Below, piece by piece: positions 34,930 through 46,900 of a stretch of 64,000 nucleotides of DNA (positions are counted from its first letter, which is position 1; each line of letters opens with the position of its first letter). A model generated the notes under the pieces. The model ran no database searches, was not told the origin of the DNA, and was given only the letters and a program-made list of their open reading frames with translations. This DNA is from Bretschneidera sinensis (lineage: Eukaryota > Streptophyta > Magnoliopsida > Brassicales > Akaniaceae). The stretch is from the NCBI GenBank assembly GCA_023935145.1, contig CM043704.1:101331373-101395372 (forward strand), in the 5' to 3' direction. The position numbers and the translations under genes are program-made.

Positions 34930-35945
34930 TAGGGGTGGCAATTTTGGACACGACACGTGAACCCGATACGACAAAGACACAAAATAAAGCGTGTTAAGGT
35001 TGAGTATAATCGGGTTCGTGTCGTAATCGTGTCGACACGATTATGACACGGAATAATCATGTCGTGTCGCGGGTTGACCCGCCAACCCGAAATGACACGA
35101 TTATGACATGATTAAATTCACGTGTTTGATGGGTCGTGTTGACACAATTATAACCCATGACCCGTTTATGACCCATTTAAAAAATTTATGTATTAAATTA
35201 AAAAAATCTTAGTATATAACTAAATAAACCCTAATTTTACAAACCTACCCAAAAAGCCAAAACACACTGCCGCCTCTCTTGCTTCTCTATTTCTCTCTCG
35301 ACCTCCAGTCGCCGACCACGTCGCCGCACCGGTCCAATCGCCGACCACGCTGCCTCACCGGTCCAGTTGCCGACCACGCCACCATATCGGTCCAGTCGCC
35401 GATCCCCTTTCCCCTTCTCTTTCGATCTACTGCAACACCGGTTCAGTCGCCTCTCCATTAAGATTTCTTTTTGTTTTCGATATGATCTTCTAGGTTTTCA
35501 TTTAGTTAGTATTTGATCTTGTTTTGCTGATATTTTTACTATAATAGATTATTTTATCTATTCTGTGTATGATACTGTTTTGGTGCTACCACCCATTCTA
35601 AAAAGATGGTGATAATGATACTGTTTTGGTGTTTCCATGTTAATTTCAGTGGCTGCTAGAATTTATTGGGTTCTAAATTGAAATCTGACATGAGGATTCC
35701 ATAAAGTATGATGTTAATGTTACTATGTCTTAAAGATGTAAAGTTGCAGGCTAAATTTAGTACAATCAAGCAACTGCTACCTTGATTTTGGGTGAATTAA
35801 GAGAGAGAAGGAGAAAAGGAATAGATATAATCCCAAAATGTTAAACTGGGCATGGAACACCCTGATGAGAGGAAAATATACCCAGAAAGATTTTTTAAAC
35901 CAGGGGCACAACCTCAAGTTTGTTATAAGGGAAGGAAAAACAGAA

Positions 35946-36237
35946 CAATTTATAAAAGGAGAGGAATTCTAGGATTTACAATTTGATCTTTCAGAGTAGT
36001 GATCAAGTTCTACAATATGTTGCTAAGGATGTGATGGATAGGCTGTTAAATGTATCAAATGTTAACTTGAATGATATTGACAATTTGACAGTAGATTAGC
36101 TCAAGTTTGGGGCTTAGCTGCTGCTAGCTAATTGTTGTTCTCAGTTTTTTATTATTTGTTTGTCTCCCTGTAGTAGTTTTTCTGCTGTTCTCAATATTTT
36201 GGATTAATAAAATTTTCACCTTTATCCAAAAAAAAAA
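35946..36237 (+). mobile_element. Short 5'-truncated LINE-like insertion in the hAT intron
   Basis: A 292-bp A-tailed insertion (ending TTTATCCAAAAAAAAAA) lies between 12-bp direct repeats GGAAAAACAGAA at 35934-35945 and 36238-36249. The tail TAATAAAATTTTCACCTTT resembles plant L1 3' ends. No Pol III boxes were found, so a truncated LINE is preferred over a SINE. Confidence 0.7.
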
Positions 36238-37548
36238 GGAAAAACAGAAGAGCTCCGCATGGTAAGAGTAGCTGCAGTTAATTCAGTACATACTATTTTC
36301 AGTGATAATACAGCAAACTAAACCTAAACTTTGATATAGCAAACTAAATTAGGTGCAGTTAATTCAGTACATACTATTTTCAGTATTCTCAATACTGTTT
36401 TTGTTTGATATATGTATCAGCTTAATGGGTACAAATATAGACTTTGATAAGTACTCAGACAGCTCATTTGAGGTTCCAAAATGATTTAGTAATTTTGATT
36501 GAATTGTTTTTAGAAACATATCAATCTGTTCACCCAAACTATGGCAGCTGTCATGAAAATGAGATGCACAAAACCTTATTGAATGGGTGCAGGCACTCTA
36601 CCTTATGTAGCAATGAATCATTTTCGCAATTTGCTTTACTTAGTACTCAAATAATTTCCTTTGCAGCTCTATCAGTGAAAACAGAGATCAATTTTTTTTA
36701 TTGCAACTTTTCTAATCAGATATTAAACTCCTTAAAATAGTTATAAAAAGGAAGATTATTGGAGATTGGAAGGACGAGCAGAACTGGGTTTTACTTATAG
36801 CAGTTAACTCTGCTTTGTTTTATAAATTTCTTCTTGCATCCAAAAAAAAAAAAACAAACAAATCAATCCTACTTTACTTGAAAATAAATGGATGCTGATG
36901 ATATAATTATTACTGAGACTAAGATAGTATATAATCCATGGAGGCAGCTTCTTTTTCCAAGTTTGCTGAAATTAATATTTCTAACTTCTTAGTTTGGTTA
37001 AGTTTCATAGTTATTAGGTTGCAAGCATGCATAGACTTTTGTGTTAAACTTTTTGTGGGCCTCACAATAGCTGTTGAAATCACAAGTTAAATGAATATTA
37101 TTACTGATATCACGGGCCCTAAAAGATGTGAATAGTCTTGCTAAGATCCATGCTGAACCAGAGATTTAGATTGGCTTGTTAGGTGTTGTTGACTGATTTC
37201 TTCTTTGTTAACCTATCAAGTAAAGAATTTTCTCTTATTTGCATTTGCAGTTTTAATAGAATTTTTTCCATCTTTGAATTAATTGAATTGAAAGTTCTAA
37301 CAGTTTGAATAATTTATACTTTTAGAACATACTGTTAGGTGAAACAAGTGCATATTTTTATGTCTCTTCTTTATGCAAGCTTACTTTTTTGTTAGATGGG
37401 TAGACTATGGTGAATAGACTCACTTTGTGATTGTTTTAATTTTAATGTGATGTAATTTGTTATTGACTTTATGGTTTAATTATTTCTTATGTTTGACTAT
37501 ATGTGTTTGTTTTTTAAATCTCTAATGTGTTGCTTTACATGTAGATAG

Positions 37549-38521
37549 ATGGGGGATAAAGATGACATTATTGTTGAGGCTTGTGATAGCATGGATGTGC
37601 TTGATGAAGAAGATGATGATGTAGCTGAGTTAGAGGAAGTATTTGCTGCTATGGATTCTAAAAAAAACGGTGGAAAAACATAAAAGAAAACTTACCTCAC
37701 CAGTGTGGAAGTTTTTTGACATGCTTCCTCTTGGAGATGATAAGAAAAAGAGATGCAAGTGCAAGAGGTGTGGAATAACATACATTTGTGATAGTAGGTT
37801 CGGAACAGGTAATATGAAACATCATATGAAGACATGTGCTAGATTAGATACACGAGATGTGGGTCAGTTACTTTTATCACAAAGTAATGGTTCCATATCT
37901 TTATCTAATGATTCATTTGATCATGAGAAGTTTAGGGAGTTACTAACAGCAGCTATTATCATGCATGACTTACCTTTTCAATTCATTGAATGGGTGGGAC
38001 TTAGAGCTGTTTTTCACTATTTGCGTGATGATTTGCATATTGTGAGTAGGAATACTTGTAAGGTAGATTGTCTTAAGATGTATAAGAGGGAGAAGTGTAG
38101 AATACAAGCAATGTTAGAGGCAACACCGGGAAGGGTTAGTTTAACATCTGATTGTTGGTCTTCCATCACCACAGATGGGTATATTTGCTTGACAGCTCAT
38201 TTTATTGATAAAGATTGGAACCTACAAAAAAGGATTCTAAATTTTAGCTTTATGCCACCTCCTCATAATGGCATATCTTTGGCTGAAAAGATCCATACTT
38301 TTCTGACTGATAAGGGGATAGATAAGAAAGTGTTTTCAATCACTCTGGATAATGCATCTGCAAATGATAAATCTATTGAGCGTTTACAAGATCAGTTGTT
38401 ATTGGGGGGTGGTTTGTTGTGTGATGGAGAATTTCTTCACCTTCGTTGTTGTGCTCATATATTAAATTTAGTTGTTCAAGATGGGTTAAAAGAGATAGAT
38501 GAGTCTATCCAAAAGACTTAG
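37549..38521 (+). pseudogene. BED-finger hAT transposase, frameshifted and truncated
   Basis: The acidic N-terminus (MGDKDDIIVEACDS onward) starts at 37549, just after a splice acceptor. The frame changes at an eight-A run (37660-37667), after which 37668-38521 stays open. The BED zinc finger follows (VWKFFDML, CKRCG, then MKHHMKTC), then the hAT RNase-H-like core: TSDCWSS with the first catalytic Asp, ITLDNASAND with the second, and CCAHILNLVVQDG. The C-terminal hAT dimerisation domain and catalytic Glu region are missing because LTR-like DNA takes over at about 38521. A seven-A run would keep one frame, so an extra A is the likely lesion. It could alternatively be a sequencing error in a homopolymer, but the truncation alone makes it nonfunctional. 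Confidence 0.85.
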
Positions 38522-38945
38522 AATCAAACACTTCTTTGTAAGCTTCAGTGAAGAAGGGATTAGCTTTCGCAAGGAAGGAAATAGCTTATGAGAGGAAGGG
38601 ATTGGTTGTAAGGTTTGTACAACACTCGTGAAGTTGTAAAATTAAAAGTTTTAGTGGATTACTTCAAGGAGGTTCTTTGAAGAGAGTGGACGTAGGGTCG
38701 GAAGGAATCTGATATTGCCGAACCACTATAAACTGAGTTTGCACTTTCTCTTCTTTAAACTCTTTTACTTAAAGCACATTACTTATTTGTATGCTTGTGC
38801 ATTTAACTGTTTTTTTTTTATAAACTTGCAAGTAATTAGTAAAAGTTTTTAAAAACTTAATTCACCCCCCTCTTAGGTTAGAACCCTAGTCTACATGTCA
38901 TTCTTCCCCTCAACCTAATGCATTAAAATGCCTTCAACACAGGAA
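38522..38945. mobile_element. LTR-retrotransposon end (LTR-like fragment)
   Basis: The text GTGGACGTAGGGTCGGAAGG, CCGAACCACTATAAACTG and AATTCACCCCCCTCTTAGG follows the order seen at the 3' ends of plant SIRE-type copia LTRs. No second LTR, primer-binding site or target duplication was found. The fragment replaces the right half of the hAT element. Confidence 0.45.
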
Positions 38946-39500
38946 AAATAAATAAGGAGGCAATGGCCCTTTTCCAACGTAACTTCATGATAGAACAATG
39001 AAGTCCTTTTTCTATCCATTGACATTTATCTAGTACGTTACATAAGAGATGCAAGCCATTATAAGCTTAATCCAATGGTCATGAAAACCTGTTTTCTGCA
39101 TCATAACTTGAACGGAATACCACTATATTCGATCATATGCCTAGTCATTAAGCTTCAAAAGCATACTCCTTAGATGACCCGACTTCTTACATTTTAAATG
39201 ATGGATATATTCAATAACGACCAATACATTAACAATGATAGATAAGCTGACTAAAGACAAAAACACTTTGACGACGTTGCTTGAATCAGTACCACTTAAA
39301 GAGAATGTTTGGGAACTCACTATAAGTAACCTGGCTAAAGTGATTCAATGCATTTTTGTCTTAAATAAATTCAATGGTATTGATTTATGTATAAATCAGT
39401 ACCCAAATGTCGCATTTGAATCTCATGGACAATTTGTGGGTGAAAATAAGGAACGCAACACACCTAATGTTAGTGGTAGAGACAGTTTTTAGTAAGGTGC

Positions 39501-39636
39501 TGATTGAATTTGGTTTTAAACCAATTTAAAGCATCCAATTTAAGGGTAGAGTGAGTGCTTTAAGCCAACTTAAAGAATTTAATTTAAGGTTAAAGTGAAT
39601 GCTTTAAATTGGTTTAAAGCCAAACCCAAACAATAA
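39501..39636. mobile_element. Foldback/MITE-like element
   Basis: TTTGGTTTTAAACCAATTTAAAGCA on the left and TGCTTTAAATTGGTTTAAAGCC on the right are inverted repeats of about 30-40 bp around a 60-bp centre that itself repeats AAGCCAACTTAAAG-like motifs. The size and structure fit a MITE. No target duplication is certain. Confidence 0.5.
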
Positions 39637-40341
39637 TTAAGTGGGATTAAGAAATTTAAAAAATAAAATATAGTATTAAATTTAACAGTTTGACATTTCG
39701 TTAAGTCAACCGATGAATAAAAGGCCAATCAGGTGAATAATTACCCTAACAGTGAATCGGTGAACCGAAAAGCAAATCAATATGGTTTTTTAATGACATA
39801 AATTCATGACTCATGAGTGTGAAGATTTGAAACCATGATACCTCCTCTTAACATTGATGTTTATGGTAATTTTTTTATTTAAATTTATTTATCAAGTACC
39901 ATTCAAAGTCAATTAATTTGGAAAACTGTTTTTTTTTTTCATTTTACCTAATCATCCAAATGTTAGACATTCATTTTTTTAATTTAATCTATTTATTATT
40001 AATATGAAAATACATTATAAACAATTATTATATTTATATTTTTTAGACTCGATTAGTTAATTAATCTCTAAAAAATTATGATTTCTGTATATGAATGAAT
40101 TAAATAAAACTCTTTCAAAATTATTGATCATCAATTTTGAAATCGATTATGATGATGATAATAATGATAAAAAAGTGATTTTCTAATATTATTTTTATAA
40201 AAACAATTAACAAAATTTAATTTAACAATAATTTTTTAATAATAATAAAATTATTCTATAGTTTTAATTAAAATTTCAAATATCTATATAAATATTTGAG
40301 ATGATGTAATTATGCATTTATATTATTGTAATATTATTAAA

Positions 40342-40394
<53 letters not shown>
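40342..40394. repeat. Compound microsatellite (CT)n(AT)n
   Basis: About twelve CT units run directly into about fourteen AT units, roughly 560 bp upstream of the TT9 start codon. Confidence 0.95.
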
Positions 40395-40397
<3 letters not shown>

Positions 40398-40429
40398 ATA
40401 TGAATTGTTCGACTATCTGTCCACCCAGT

Positions 40430-40953
40430 AGACCAATAATAAATTAGTAATCATGTATTCCCCGTTCACTCAGTTTAGTGTTGGGCTTAGGGAGGGCGGG
40501 CATTATAAATCCGATCCGAACCCAAACGCAAACCCAGACCCAAACCATCGCGTTGCCAGCTCGACCCCCATCAGCGCTCCACTTTTCCTTTGCAATTTGT
40601 CTGTTCTTTTGGTGTTTCGTCTACACAATTGATAATCACAATAATCGTACCCCAATTTCTACACTCCGATTTTTTTTTTTTTTAATTTTCAGTTTCCAGA
40701 ATCAAAGGAAGTGTTTTCGTTTTCTCCTAAAACGAGTTTTCTTGATCACGATCTTTCCTCTCTCCATATTGAGACAACATTCAGTTTCTTGTTTTTCGAA
40801 GCTGTTTCGATCGAAATAAAAGCACTTTATTTTTGTGTTTTTTTTGTTTGTTTTTATTTCCTGAATTCTAATGTTTTCGAAGATAGAATGGATTGTAATC
40901 GGGAGCGAGAATGAATTATAGTGAGCGTAATTTGGAGGTTTGATCGTACAATC
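40430..40953 (+). promoter_or_regulatory. TT9 promoter and 5' UTR
   Basis: A TATA-like ATTATAAAT sits at about 40502. The following pyrimidine-rich, intron-free-looking leader runs to the ATG at 40954. Short upstream frames (from 40478 and 40711) overlap the leader and could act as uORFs, but they have no domain. The transcription start cannot be fixed from sequence alone. Confidence 0.45.
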
Positions 40954-43900
40954 ATGTGGCTTTCCTTCTGGAGATCCAGAGATCGATTCTCCTTAGAAGA
41001 ACTCAGGTTTTTTTATCCTTCTTATATATGCTCTTTTTGCTTCAATATTTTATATTTTTTTTGGTCTTCCCTTCTTTTGGAGGATCGTTCAGTTATCAGC
41101 CAGTGCATGTTATTAACACATAATGACCAAAAAAAGGGAAAAAAAACTAACATTTAACTAATAATTAAGCACTGCTTAGTGTGACGTGTACAATTAACTT
41201 ATTTTGACTGAAAATTTGATTGATGTAGAAATTTGGAGTCAATTTGTGTTGAAAATTGAGTAATGGACTAGACTTAATTGTTTCTAATTTATATATTTGT
41301 ATATTTATTTTGTTGAAAAAACCACTGAAGTCTGGCTCCCTTTGGTTGGTGAGAGAATGATGGATAAGTACATAAATTAATATTGTTATAATTCTTTTAG
41401 CATCTGTGCAAACGAAAAAATCTTAATGGGTATGAATTCTGGTAAGTAAACTTTCATTTATCCTTCTTACAGATGCAGGGATCATTTGGCCCATTTTGAT
41501 ACTTATGTGCCTGAAGAATTAAGTAACTGTATTTTGAGTTTTAACTTAATAACTTGGCTTTTTTAAGAGCCATTTTAGTTCTACATAAAATATGATCTTT
41601 TGGTTTTATGTACACCGATGCCTCTACATCTGGAACTGGTACTCCAAATTACTCGAATGATTAGGGTTACAATGAATAATGGCCTGAGATATCTCATGAT
41701 GCTATTGAATGCAATTTGTGGAACTTTTGGTTATTGTGAAGTTTCAATTTCTCTGTTTCTTTTGTATATATGCAGTATCTTTATAGACCCTTATGAAGAT
41801 AGCTCTGAGATGATACAAATATTGGAATTCCTTAGGATTTGAGCATTGAAGGACATAATTTTCAGTTTATGTTATTGTCTAGTTTTTCCACCTTTCTTAA
41901 ACTTCAGTTGTGAAGTTGAAATTAAATATTAATCCTGGTAGCTGTGGCAAGTGTAGTTCTTTGTGCTCCAGGAGCGTAGGTCTACTGGTGTTATGAAAAC
42001 TAGTTATTGCATTGGATATTTGATAAATGATAACGATAGTCAATTCTTATTGAAATCTTTTTAAGGTTAATTGTTTGCCTCATTGGTTGCAGATATTTAA
42101 CTGAGCAGCTGCAGAAAGTCCAAATTGTTAACAAGGTTAATAAGGTAACCAAGATATTTCTCTCCTTGTACTTTAGCTGTTTGCTGTTACTGCCTTTTCG
42201 TCCTTCATGTGTCTGGTTTTCTCACGGGCTGTTCCATGATGAAGGATTTTGTTATTGAGGCATTGAGATCAATTGCGGAGTTATTAACATATGGTGACCA
42301 GCATGACCCGTCCTTTTTTGAGTGAGATTTCTCAATTCTTATTGTTCATTTGATTTATTTTAGTTTAGACAATTTTATATCACCCCCTTCTTTGCAGATT
42401 TTTCATGGAGAAGCAAGTAATGGGGGAGTTTGTACGTATACTAAAGATAAGTAGAACGGTGACTGTTTCACTTCAATTGCTGCAGACAATTAGCATCATG
42501 ATCCAGAACCTAAAAAGTGAACATGCTATATGTAAGTGAGTTCTTGATGAAATTCGGTGTTTGGAGGTCCTAAATTTCTCCAATTGGTTGTAACAATATG
42601 GAATGGATTAATGGCCTTCCCTGTGGATTTTTTTTTCAGACTATATGTTCAGTAATGAACATATCAACTACTTAATAACTTATACATTTGACTTTCGCAA
42701 TGAAGAACTATTGTCTTACTACATATCCTTCTTAAGGTTTGTTTTCTTTTCTTTTTGCTTAGTGGCTGTTATGAGTTCTGGTTATTCATTCTACAACTGT
42801 TACATGTGGTGACTTTTTTTATTGACTATGGTATTCTAATCATGTGTTTGTTTTCTGAAGAGCAATAAGTGGAAAGCTAAACAAGAATACAATATCTCTG
42901 GTTGTCAAGACCCATAATGTAAGTTTTTTCTTCTTTTTTTTCCCCGCATACTGGTTACCACTTATGATTTGAGTATTTTTCCCATTTTTTAAAAAAACTC
43001 TTTTGATTTCCATTTGATATATAATTGTTAGTTACTTTTAGTTGCTAGCTACTATTTGATTAGTTGCATGTCATGAATGTCTAGGGCAAGACTTTGGGTG
43101 GGTACATGCCTAAGTCATATATAGATCAGCTGTTATGGTCATTGCCACCTTCCTAGGTTGTTAACTTGACATACTGACACCTGGTGTGCTTTTGTTGGTG
43201 AAAATTTCTAACTCAAGAAAAAGGGAAAAAGTGCCAGTCATGATGTGTCATCCATTTTTCTATGATCTGATTCTAATGTGAAGGTGTGTTACAATTTTTT
43301 GATTCCTTTATAACAATATAAAATTTCCCCCCAAGAAATCTGGGTGAAGTTTAGTTTTGGCTTACAGTTTATTTGGCAAATCATCTGGTAGGGGAATGCT
43401 AGTCCTGTAAGGCTGGTGACAGGTGTCACAAACTATGCATAAGATGCTAACTAGTGATGCTTTTGCTATGTGGACCATCTTTTTAATATCATTCATTCAT
43501 ATTCTCTATAATACTTACAGTTGTCCCTGGGTGCTTACCTGGTCTCTACTTCATCCTAGTTGTTGCCTGTACGATAGGAATTCTGCTCTCTCTCTCTCTC
43601 TCTTCTTTTTCTCTCTCTGTTTTCTAATATTCTTATAATGTTTCTGTGGGAGTAGGACGAAGTAGTTTCTTTTCCACTATATGTTGAGGCAATACGGTTT
43701 GCTTTTCATGAAGAGAACATGGTTCGCACTGCAGTACGTGCTCTGACACTTAATGTTTATCATGGTTAGTTTGTAATATTTCATTAATGTCCATTATTTT
43801 CTTTTTTATCTCTGTTTTTTTAGATTTCTAATGTCTTTATTTTGGTTGTCAGTTGGAGATGATGGTGTGAATAAATTTGTCACCAATGCCCCTCATGCGG

Positions 43901-46900
43901 ATTATTTTTTAAACTTAGTTTCATTTTTCCGTAAGCACTGCGTGGATTTAAATGGATTGGTGTCTGACACTATAAAGTAAGATTTAGAATGATTAATGTT
44001 ATGATGAGTGAGCAGAATGTTCTTATCTTCTAAAAAGTATCATTTGGTTACTGAGACAGAACCCCAGGCCCAGACTCAACCTCGGCAATTCTTGCTGCCA
44101 TAGATGAAATTGAGGACAACCTCTACTACTTTAGTGATGTTATCTCTGCTGGCATTCCGGATGTTGGGAGGTTGATAACAGACAACATTTTGCTGCATTT
44201 GGTTTTCCCATTGCTTCTTCCATCTTTACGCATGGACGCTGTTCATGTATGGAGCTTTTTGTTTCTCTCTTTCAATTCCTGTTTTCTTTTTTTGTTTATT
44301 TGGTTGAGGGGAGGTAGAGCGCTTTCTATGGTTTGCAAGTTTCATAGTTTGATCATGTATATGCAATTTTATTCGTATTTAATATTCTTTTTATTGTAAA
44401 TCCAGGAAATGTGGATTGGTTCAAACACTTCCCTGTATCTACTTTGTTGCATCTTGCGCATAGTTAAAATCAAAGATTTGGCAAACAGCATTGCTGCTGC
44501 TCTTTTCTGTCCCCTAGAAGCCTTCATCCCAAGTTCTGAAGTGAAACTCAATGGTCATGTTTCTAGTCATAATCTTACACATGAAAGCCAGCAGCCAGAA
44601 AATAATGTTAATGAGTTGGATGGTGGATGTTTAAGCATCACGGTGCCAAACATGGCTAGTTCTTCTTGGATTCATCCCGAAGACATTACACAAAGTAGTT
44701 CTAGCAGTTCACATTTGGCTTTGAGGTAAATGTTACTAATTACGACCAACAGGCCAATAGGGATTGATCAAATCTTATACTTTATTTTAACAGTAATTGA
44801 TCATCAATTCTTGTATTATTTTTAGGGTAAATTACAATGACTACTAGTTAGGTATTGCATAAATACTCGGGCTATGGCTGGCTCCATTCAGGGTGAGATT
44901 TGGGCTTGGAGCTGAATAAGAGCTTCGAAGGAGATGAGGAAGGCTTTGCTTTGATTCCTCTCTCTATGATATGGACGGTTTGGAAAGAGCTCAATAGTAG
45001 GGCTTTTGAGGGCGTAGAGAGCTCAATAGATATCATTAAAAGTAGATGGTTAAATACCGTTTGTTTTTAGTTTTAAGTGGAAATTCTTTGTACATGAGGA
45101 AGAGTTACTTGATTTCATAGATATACTATCTTGTAGATAATTCTTTTGTAAATGGGTTGCACTCTCTTGGTGCATTCTATATATGTTTTATACTTATTAA
45201 AGAAAAGGTATTGCATAAATACGCATAATAACCAAAATTTTGTTGAGTTGACATTGATCCCCTTGTCAGACTTTTACTGTTAAAATTCGTAGGGAAAACA
45301 TTAAGAGTTTTCTATTACATGATATTAAACACATGCCTTTGTAAATGCCCTTATCATTTTCTTTTATTTATGCTTTCCAGATTCTCTCTCACAAATTATG
45401 CAACTCAACCAAAAGTAAATTTTGTTTGTTTTGTTTTTCCTTGGTTAACAAGAACTTTATTTAAAGAAACGTAAAATCCTTAGTCATTTGGAAAATTAAG
45501 AGTAAAAAATGATCGCATTAACAAAAATCATCGTTGTCAGCTGGTAGCCAAGAGACACCGGCGCTTATTCTAGGTGCCAAAGAGAGAAGAGAGATTTTAC
45601 CCATCTGATCCACCCAGTATGGTTTAACTGTGTGATGCTGATCGAACTGACCCCTCTACTATTATTAACTTTCAGCTTCAACCAAATACAAAGAGAAATG
45701 GAGAATTAGGAGAAGAATAGGAGCCTTATACCCACTGGTATTCACCTCCTTTAAGGAAGTGAATATATTTTGCTAATTTCCTTTCTTGTTTCAAATATGA
45801 AAAGGAAGGATAAACTTGTATCTGCATGTCCTTACTCTGAGCCCATTTTTGGGAGTTAAAATATTGTGTATCTGACAATGGAAAATTCTCTTGTGATCAT
45901 TAACAGCAGAGCTAACAAAAAGGTGTGTTTGAAGCCCATTATAAAGCTTAGGGGATTAGTGTATATTTCCAGTTGTGCTCTTTGTCAGAAGCATGTATAT
46001 CACACTTATGAGTTTATCCTTTAGTTTCATTCTTATATACTATTGTGAAAGTGAAACGATTTTGTTTCTTTAATTGCACATGGCTTTGAATTTTTTTAGG
46101 GTGGATTCTTGTCTTTCTTGAATTAGAAATGTTGGTTTGTACTTTTACTGTTATATTCCGGTGATAGTTCAAGTGTAATTCTAACTGTATAAGATGCTTC
46201 ATTTATGTATCCTTTTTCTTTATTTTTGCCTTGTTGTAAGTTTTATAGATGGTAATAGTTATTTTTCCCAAACCATGGAAAACGAAGAAACTTTTAGTAA
46301 AATGTGATCATGAAAGTTTAAATCATGCTTGAAGTGATGTTTCTGCTTTTTCTGTTAACCAGGCTTTGAAATCATGCAGTTATCTGGTAGATTATGCATT
46401 TTTTTTATCACCCAATTAAGTATGTAAAAATAATTGTGATGCCCTCTATCAAATTTTTCCCTGAAATTTGAGTTTTTGGACTAAGATACTTAAAATAATG
46501 CTGGTGGCATTCTTTATTAATTGCTTTCTACATGCAGTAGCGGAGCTTGAAATACAATTTTTTTTGGGGTGGGGGGAGGAACTTTCTGCATATATATGTA
46601 TGTGTGTGTTCATACATACATACATACATACATACATACACATGTATATAAATGCATGCCAAAAGTTTATTTTGGAGGGGCCATATATGTATTGAAAATA
46701 TTTTTTTTGTTACTATCAACAATTAAATAGAATAAAATATTTTTTTGATAAGTAAAATAGAATAAAATATTAAAGGGTTTTCAAGATGTTGGGGGGTCGG
46801 GGGTGGGGCATGCCCCCCCTTAGTCCCGAAGAAGATACGCCATTGTCTACATGTAACATCTCTTTTGTTTTTTCAATCTTCCGTGGCCTTCGGGTTATTG

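Larger units (their letters stand above)
34930..38521 (+). mobile_element. hAT transposon, 3'-truncated, with nested LINE
   Basis: The left end TAGGGGTGGCAATTTTGG and the next 170 bp, crowded with TCGTGTC/GACACGA motifs, match the terminal and subterminal layout of a common plant hAT lineage. A CCTAA/GTCGCCG-rich leader (35230-35460), a long presumed intron (about 35460-37544, acceptor ACATGTAG) and a transposase frame follow. The right part of the transposase and the right terminus are absent. LTR-like sequence begins at about 38521. Confidence 0.7.
38946..40429. other. Intergenic DNA upstream of TT9
   Basis: No gene recognised. The 85-aa frame at 39235-39492 has no domain. A small foldback element lies at 39501-39636 and a CT/AT microsatellite at 40342-40394. 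Confidence 0.5.

Noticed and set aside
39235..39492. 85-aa open frame upstream of TT9
   Set aside because: No domain recognised and the surrounding DNA is repeat debris.
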